Positions 60,116 to 64,000 of a DNA stretch of 64,000 nt are shown here, piece by piece. Origin of the DNA: Nitrospira sp. (GTDB lineage Bacteria; Nitrospirota; Nitrospiria; Nitrospirales; Nitrospiraceae). Under the pieces are notes generated by a model that was given only the letters and a program-made list of their open reading frames with translations, did not search any database and was not told where the DNA came from. Both the position numbers and the translations under genes were made by a program. How positions within the stretch are numbered: position 1 is the stretch's first letter; the number at the start of each line of letters is the position of its first letter. The DNA is taken from positions 1 through 64,000 of the forward strand of contig JABFSU010000037.1 in NCBI GenBank assembly GCA_013140455.1. The letters are read 5' to 3'.

Positions 60116-60763
60116 GTGAAATCAATGATGTTGCGACAGGTGGTGGGAATGAGTCTGGTCGGAGTCATGGCCGTGATGGCCGGATGTGTGGGGAAGGGGG
60201 AGACACGTTATCTGGACGTCCGAACGCCGACGGCCGCCGCTCCGTCTCCCGAACAAGAGCCGGTCAAGATTGTGATTGAACCATTTGAAGATCGTCGTGA
60301 TGACAAAACGCGGGTGGGACAGCGGACGCATCTATGGGGCGGCACGACGGTATTTAATGTGGCGGGAGAACGTCCGGGAGAAGTGATTGCCCAGGCCCTG
60401 GCGGATCGTCTGAAGAATCGCGGCTGGCGGGGACGCCCCTGGAAAGTGCAAGTCGGCCGGGCGGTGGATGCTCCGGATGCCGACATTATTATCAGCGGCC
60501 AGGTATCGGAATTCTCAGTGACGGCCAAGAGCCGGGTGTTTTCGACCGTGATCAACGCCAGTAACAAGTTCAGTATTCAGGCGCGCAATGTAGGGGATAC
60601 CAGCACGACGATTCGAAGCGTCGAGGGCGCGCAACGGACTACGGTCTTCTGGTTTGCCGAGGAAGATGTGCAGGAATTGTTGGCAGCGACTTTGAAAGAC
60701 GGCATCGACCGGTTCATTGCGGATACGATGGTGGCAGATCGGGCATTACGACCAGCGCACTAG
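60116..60763 (+). CDS. Outer-membrane-type lipoprotein of unknown function
   Basis: This 215-residue lipoprotein has the lipobox VMAGC (Cys24) and starts at GTG 60116 with gaggagg upstream. The mature domain begins EPVKIVIEPFEDRRDDKTRVGQRTHLWGGTTVF, then VIAQALADRLKNRGW and DADIIISGQVSEFSVTAKSRV, a pattern of lipoproteins built on a YajG/CsgG-like alpha/beta repeat. It is probably periplasmic and anchored to the outer membrane. An interspersed repeat begins at its stop codon. Confidence 0.7.
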   Translation: MKSMMLRQVVGMSLVGVMAVMAGCVGKGETRYLDVRTPTAAAPSPEQEPVKIVIEPFEDRRDDKTRVGQRTHLWGGTTVFNVAGERPGEVIAQALADRLKNRGWRGRPWKVQVGRAVDAPDADIIISGQVSEFSVTAKSRVFSTVINASNKFSIQARNVGDTSTTIRSVEGAQRTTVFWFAEEDVQELLAATLKDGIDRFIADTMVADRALRPAH

Positions 60764-60888
60764 CGGGATGCTGAAAACGTCCGCCAGCGGCGTTCTCACA
60801 TCGTTCAGACTCTCAACGTACCCCAGAGGGTACGCCTCGGCCCTTCACTGGCTGCGGCCTTGCTGGACGGCCATTTTGAGCATCCCGC
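60763..60888. repeat. Interspersed inverted repeat, copy 5
   Basis: 126 bp; outer arms GCGGGATGCTGAAAA and TTTTGAGCATCCCGC, inner CCGCCAGC with GCTGGACGG, central CGTACC/GGTACG. It starts directly at the preceding stop codon. Confidence 0.85.
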
Positions 60889-60921
60889 GTATCCACGTGT
60901 CGACAGGGGAGATTCGGAAGA

Positions 60922-61983
60922 GTGCGTGAGCGGCGCTGGGAAACAACGACACCGCTGACGTTCAGCCAGGTTCTGGCGGTCGGAGAACGGCTGGCGGCGT
61001 TAGGCCTCAAGCCGGCGGTGCCTGCGCAGGACGTGATTTGTTACGTCGAGGAGTGGACTGTATCCGCGCCAGACGAATTCGATCAGCTCGATCCCTGGGC
61101 CACAGAAGATGTCACGTTGGTGCATGTGCGTGAGGGCTGGCGGGGCGATTTCTTCCTATTGGCCGGCGCCTACCATACCGTTTTTCAACGCTATCAGGAT
61201 GTCGGAACCTACTGTTCGGTGAGCCACCCCTGGCGCATCCGTGAATCGTTGCGGCGGCATGAACCACGCAGCATGTTCTGGCTCGGGTTCCGGCATGCCC
61301 ATTCCTTCCTGCGCATCCGCCTGCAGACGACGGAGGTGATCACGCCGGGGGAAACGCGCGCCGACAGCGACCGCGCGGAATGGCTCGACGAACGGCGGGC
61401 CGCCTTTCTCGACGCCATCACGATTCTGGAACTGCCCATCGAAACGCTCATCGAGAAGGAGCAGGTCATCTTGCGTCCGGCCGATCCCGCCACACCATTC
61501 TTCTGTTCCTGGCCCGACGCATTCGGCCCTTGCCAGTTCGAGTACAATACGACCGACTCCTATGAGTTCCTGGTGCCGGCCAGCAAACTGGCGGCCACCT
61601 TTGCGCAGGAACCGGCCGGCGTGCGAACCTACCTGACGGGATTTTCCGAAGAGGCGCTCACCGATTTTGCGGCCATTGAGCCGGGTGCCCGCTTTGCCTA
61701 TCGCTGTTCCGTTCATTGCCCGTTGGACGAGTTGCTGGAAGTCTTGGAGGCGATCCAGCCGGAGGGTCGTTTGTACGCTACGCTCTGTGAGTTCCAAACG
61801 CAGGCGGTGTTGCCGGAAGGGGACGATGCCTCGGCGATCATCGGCATCGTCGGGTTGAACGGGCAATTCCAGATCGAGGCCCGCCTGAACCGGGCTCCGC
61901 TCAAGGAAGAGGCCATGGGGCCATGGCTGGAGCGACTGATTGGATACCCGGTGACGTATGCTCCGCTCCCCGCCTTTGTGTGA
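60922..61983 (+). CDS. Protein of unknown function, 353 residues
   Basis: This is a GTG-start gene without signal peptide or membrane helices. The chain is acidic and mixed alpha/beta, with segments such as WLDERRAAFLDAITILELPIETLIEKEQVILRPADPATPFFC and YRCSVHCPLDELLEVLEAIQPEGRLYATLCEFQTQAVLPEGDDASAIIGIVG. No motif that I recognise is present. Because it lies between two copies of the interspersed repeat and has normal codon use, it looks like a resident gene of unknown role. Confidence 0.55.
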   Translation: MRERRWETTTPLTFSQVLAVGERLAALGLKPAVPAQDVICYVEEWTVSAPDEFDQLDPWATEDVTLVHVREGWRGDFFLLAGAYHTVFQRYQDVGTYCSVSHPWRIRESLRRHEPRSMFWLGFRHAHSFLRIRLQTTEVITPGETRADSDRAEWLDERRAAFLDAITILELPIETLIEKEQVILRPADPATPFFCSWPDAFGPCQFEYNTTDSYEFLVPASKLAATFAQEPAGVRTYLTGFSEEALTDFAAIEPGARFAYRCSVHCPLDELLEVLEAIQPEGRLYATLCEFQTQAVLPEGDDASAIIGIVGLNGQFQIEARLNRAPLKEEAMGPWLERLIGYPVTYAPLPAFV

Positions 61984-61984
61984 G

Positions 61985-62107
61985 AGGTTGCTGAAACGGG
62001 CGGCCAGCGGCGTTCTCGGTTCGAAATAATCCTCAACGTACCCCAGAGGGTACGCCTCCGGTTATTTCTCTCCTCCGGCCTTGCTGGCCATCCCGTTTGA
62101 GCAACCT
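61985..62107. repeat. Interspersed inverted repeat, copy 6
   Basis: 123 bp; outer arms AGGTTGCTGAAACGG and CCGTTTGAGCAACCT, inner GGCCAGC with GCTGGCC, central CGTACC/GGTACG. Both arms changed together relative to other copies, keeping the pairing. Confidence 0.85.
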
Positions 62108-62176
62108 GTAAGACGTCTTCTCTTTAAGAACAGAATTTTCGTTGAACAATTCCTTCGGATTTCGCACAGTGGGGCC

Positions 62177-63286
62177 ATGAGTCCGATTGCGAAGATCCAA
62201 TCTCTCCTTGCCAAGCCCTTCATGCCGGCGGTGTTTTTCCTCTCCGGCGTTTCGTACGATACCCTCACGCTCACGCGTATCGACCGGTTGCAGGATAATC
62301 TCCTGCTGTTGATCTATTTGCTGTTGCTCGGTGTGCTCATTGTGCTGACCGGCCGGTTGGGGATCGAGCCGGCGCCGGAGGGGGAGCATCTCGCGTCATT
62401 TTCCCCGTTCGCGCGGTGGATGCTCAAAGCCCGGTCCTATTATCCGATGGCGGTGCAGTTTCTACTGGGCGGGCTCTTCAGCGCCTATGCGATCTTCTAT
62501 TCCCGGAGCGCGACCCTGACGAGCAGCGCGATCTTTTTTGCTCTGTTGATCCTGCTGCTGGTCGGGAACGAGTTTCTGCGTGACCGGCTGTCCAGCCTGC
62601 GTCTCTTGATCAGCCTCTATGCGCTGGTGTGCTTCGCTTTTTTCACGTTCTTTCTCCCGGTGATGACCGGGCTAATGAACATGGCCGTTTTCCTCGCGGG
62701 AGCCGGATTGACCGCGATGGTCACGCTCCGGGTTGTGCACTTGATCTATCGCAATAATCCGGATCGCTCCAAACGTGAAGCCGTCGGCGTCACCGCTCCG
62801 GCGTTCGGGCTTATTGCGCTGCTGGTCGGGTTTTATTTTCTGAACTGGATTCCACCGGTGCCGCTCTCGATGAAGTTCGGCGGCATCTATCGCGAGGTGC
62901 AGCGGCAGGGAGATCAGTTTCTCCTGACCTACGATCGCAAATGGTACGAAGTCTGGAAACGCTCCGAGAATCCGTTCCCTGCCGATGAGCCGATCTATTG
63001 CTTCACTGCCGTCTTTGCCCCGGTGGCACTGGATGCGACGGTGTATCATCATTGGTATTTCCGCCCCAACAGCAGCAAGCTCTTTACCCATGCCGACAAG
63101 ATTCCCATCAAGATCTCCGGCGGCCGCGAGGGCGGCTATCGGGCATATTCCTTCAAGCAGCGCCTCGATCCCGGCGACTGGCGTGTGGACGTCGAAACAG
63201 AAGATGGCCGCATCGTCGGGCGGGTGTCGGTCCGAGTCGAACAGCGGAATGATCAACCGACCGCACTGAAGACACTGTCCTACTGA
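62177..63286 (+). CDS. DUF2914-family membrane protein
   Basis: This is a 369-residue protein from ATG 62177; the longer frame upstream starts inside the repeat. Seven or eight hydrophobic segments (about residues 14-265) are followed by a periplasmic C-terminal domain with YCFTAVFAPVALDATVYHHWYFRPN, IPIKISGGREGGYRAYSFKQRLDPGDWRVDVETEDGRIVGRVSVRV, the DUF2914 signature. Function is unknown; the domain is beta-sandwich-like and often paired with multi-helix regions. 219 bp of apparently empty sequence follow (63287-63505). Confidence 0.85.
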   Translation: MSPIAKIQSLLAKPFMPAVFFLSGVSYDTLTLTRIDRLQDNLLLLIYLLLLGVLIVLTGRLGIEPAPEGEHLASFSPFARWMLKARSYYPMAVQFLLGGLFSAYAIFYSRSATLTSSAIFFALLILLLVGNEFLRDRLSSLRLLISLYALVCFAFFTFFLPVMTGLMNMAVFLAGAGLTAMVTLRVVHLIYRNNPDRSKREAVGVTAPAFGLIALLVGFYFLNWIPPVPLSMKFGGIYREVQRQGDQFLLTYDRKWYEVWKRSENPFPADEPIYCFTAVFAPVALDATVYHHWYFRPNSSKLFTHADKIPIKISGGREGGYRAYSFKQRLDPGDWRVDVETEDGRIVGRVSVRVEQRNDQPTALKTLSY

Positions 63287-63505
63287 TGAAACGCCTCAAC
63301 GCGATGGTTCTTGGGCAGTGCCAAGCCATCGCCGGTATCGAGCAAGCGCTGCCGGGCGTGAAAACCGGCACAATTGCACCGTCCGCATCAGTCCCCATCT
63401 GGTCTATTGAGAGAGGGATGTCTAGGATGTAGTTCCTCCGAATGCTGCGCGTATCGTCGAGATCTGGTTGCGAGAGATTTCTCAAGAGCGTAGAGTCGGC
63501 ATGTC

Positions 63506-63868
63506 ATGAGTATTCGAATCCTTCCTCCCTGCCCCTCCAGTCCTAACTGCGCTTCTACCCAGGCAACAGACGAAGGCCATGCCATTGCGCCGTTCCGCTA
63601 TCGCAAGTCGCGGGCGGAGGCGAAGGAGGCGTTGAAGGACATCGTTCGGACCATGCCTCGCACCAGGCTTGTCGAGGAAGACGAGTCCTATCTGCATTAC
63701 GAATTCACGAGCTTGCTGCTCCGCTTTGTCGATGACGTGGAGTTTCTCCTCGACGACGAGAACAAGACGATTCACTTCCGTTCCGCCTCACGCACCGGCT
63801 ACGGTGATCTCGGGGTGAACCGGAAGCGAATGGAAGAGATCCGGTCGCTTGCCGGCGACAAGCTCTAG
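63506..63868 (+). CDS. DUF1499-family protein
   Basis: This 120-residue protein has the DUF1499 pattern: PPCPSSPNCASTQ near the N-terminus, then RYRKSRAEAKEALKDIVRTMPRTRLVEEDESYLHYEFTSLLLRFVDDVEFLLDDENKTIHFRSASRTGYGDLGVNRKRMEEIR. The spacing C-P-S-S-P-N-C-x-S is diagnostic. No signal peptide is seen in this copy. The function of the family is unknown. Confidence 0.88.
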   Translation: MSIRILPPCPSSPNCASTQATDEGHAIAPFRYRKSRAEAKEALKDIVRTMPRTRLVEEDESYLHYEFTSLLLRFVDDVEFLLDDENKTIHFRSASRTGYGDLGVNRKRMEEIRSLAGDKL

Positions 63869-63938
63869 CGCTATTCGGTAATTTTCTTGGGAGTTGTCCG
63901 GCTGCTTGTTATGCTTCCAACCCAGGAGGCCGGATTCT

Positions 63939-64000
63939 ATGGGGTTCAAACGAAAAGGCTCGCGTGTCGATGTCAGCCGTGCCGGCCGTTTGCAGCGGGG
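63939..64000 (+). CDS. 5' end of an unidentified gene (runs off the window)
   Basis: An ATG at 63939 preceded by aggagg opens a reading frame (MGFKRKGSRVDVSRAGRLQR) still open at the window edge. The basic start is not enough to name a family. It is included because of the strong ribosome-binding site. Confidence 0.5.
   Translation, partial: MGFKRKGSRVDVSRAGRLQR

Noticed and set aside
40180-62107. The interspersed repeats as insertion-sequence remnants
   Set aside because: I saw no transposase fragment or target-site duplication. Arms co-vary, and copies sit at gene ends, which fits a structural repeat better.

Overview
The window is about 64 kb of GC-rich bacterial DNA. I think it comes from Nitrospira or a close relative (Nitrospirota). 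This is an inference from the mix of outer-membrane TonB receptors, SmbP-like metal-binding proteins, cytochrome P460 relatives, HpnA/CruF-type terpenoid genes and the codon style; no rRNA or other marker gene is present. I see no tRNA, rRNA, CRISPR array, transposase or phage module.

Region 1 (1-2.5 kb) is the 5' part of secA on the minus strand. Region 2 (2.7-34.8 kb) is a metal or siderophore uptake island, almost entirely on the plus strand. It holds one tonB, one intact exbB/exbD pair, five of the six TonB-dependent receptors, three PepSY membrane proteins (probable ferric-siderophore reductases), two TlpA-like thioredoxins, a beta-propeller protein, a secreted His-rich amidohydrolase, a MerP-like protein, one heme-type cytochrome P460 and two P460-like proteins that have lost the heme histidine. 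Threaded through it are nine diverged copies of a small exported protein of about 100-145 residues: an N-terminal hydrophobic segment, His-rich middle, a Cys motif (best form CAWACQA) and a C-terminal R-A/G-P-P motif. A 30-bp bipartite element, TGTAGCA-N17-GTAGAC, lies about 25-85 bp upstream of tonB, of six of the nine small genes, and (degenerate) of one further secreted protein. Together these look like a regulon of repeated uptake cassettes, which is my main candidate for an undescribed system. Part of it was duplicated recently: there is a 770-bp direct repeat and a broken second exbD.

Region 3 (34.8-50.2 kb) continues the metal theme: a MacA-like adaptor with a MacB/LolD-type ABC ATPase and two FtsX-like permeases, a second SmbP-like protein, a DsbA-like thioredoxin, a CopA-type P1B ATPase with two YHS domains, an HtrA protease, and nikR with a perfect inverted-repeat operator followed by a sixth TonB receptor (probably nickel). 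Region 4 (50.2-57.7 kb) has a 3-methyladenine DNA glycosylase and then a minus-strand series: prenyl diphosphate synthase, HpnA-type epimerase, CruF-type carotenoid protein, cytochrome c, a DUF5666-like protein, a holin-like membrane protein and a GAF-type histidine kinase whose phospho-acceptor His is Thr. Region 5 (58-64 kb) holds mostly uncharacterised small genes. Six copies of an intergenic inverted repeat of 81-158 bp lie between 40 and 62 kb, each 0-3 bp after a stop codon, with none in the uptake island.
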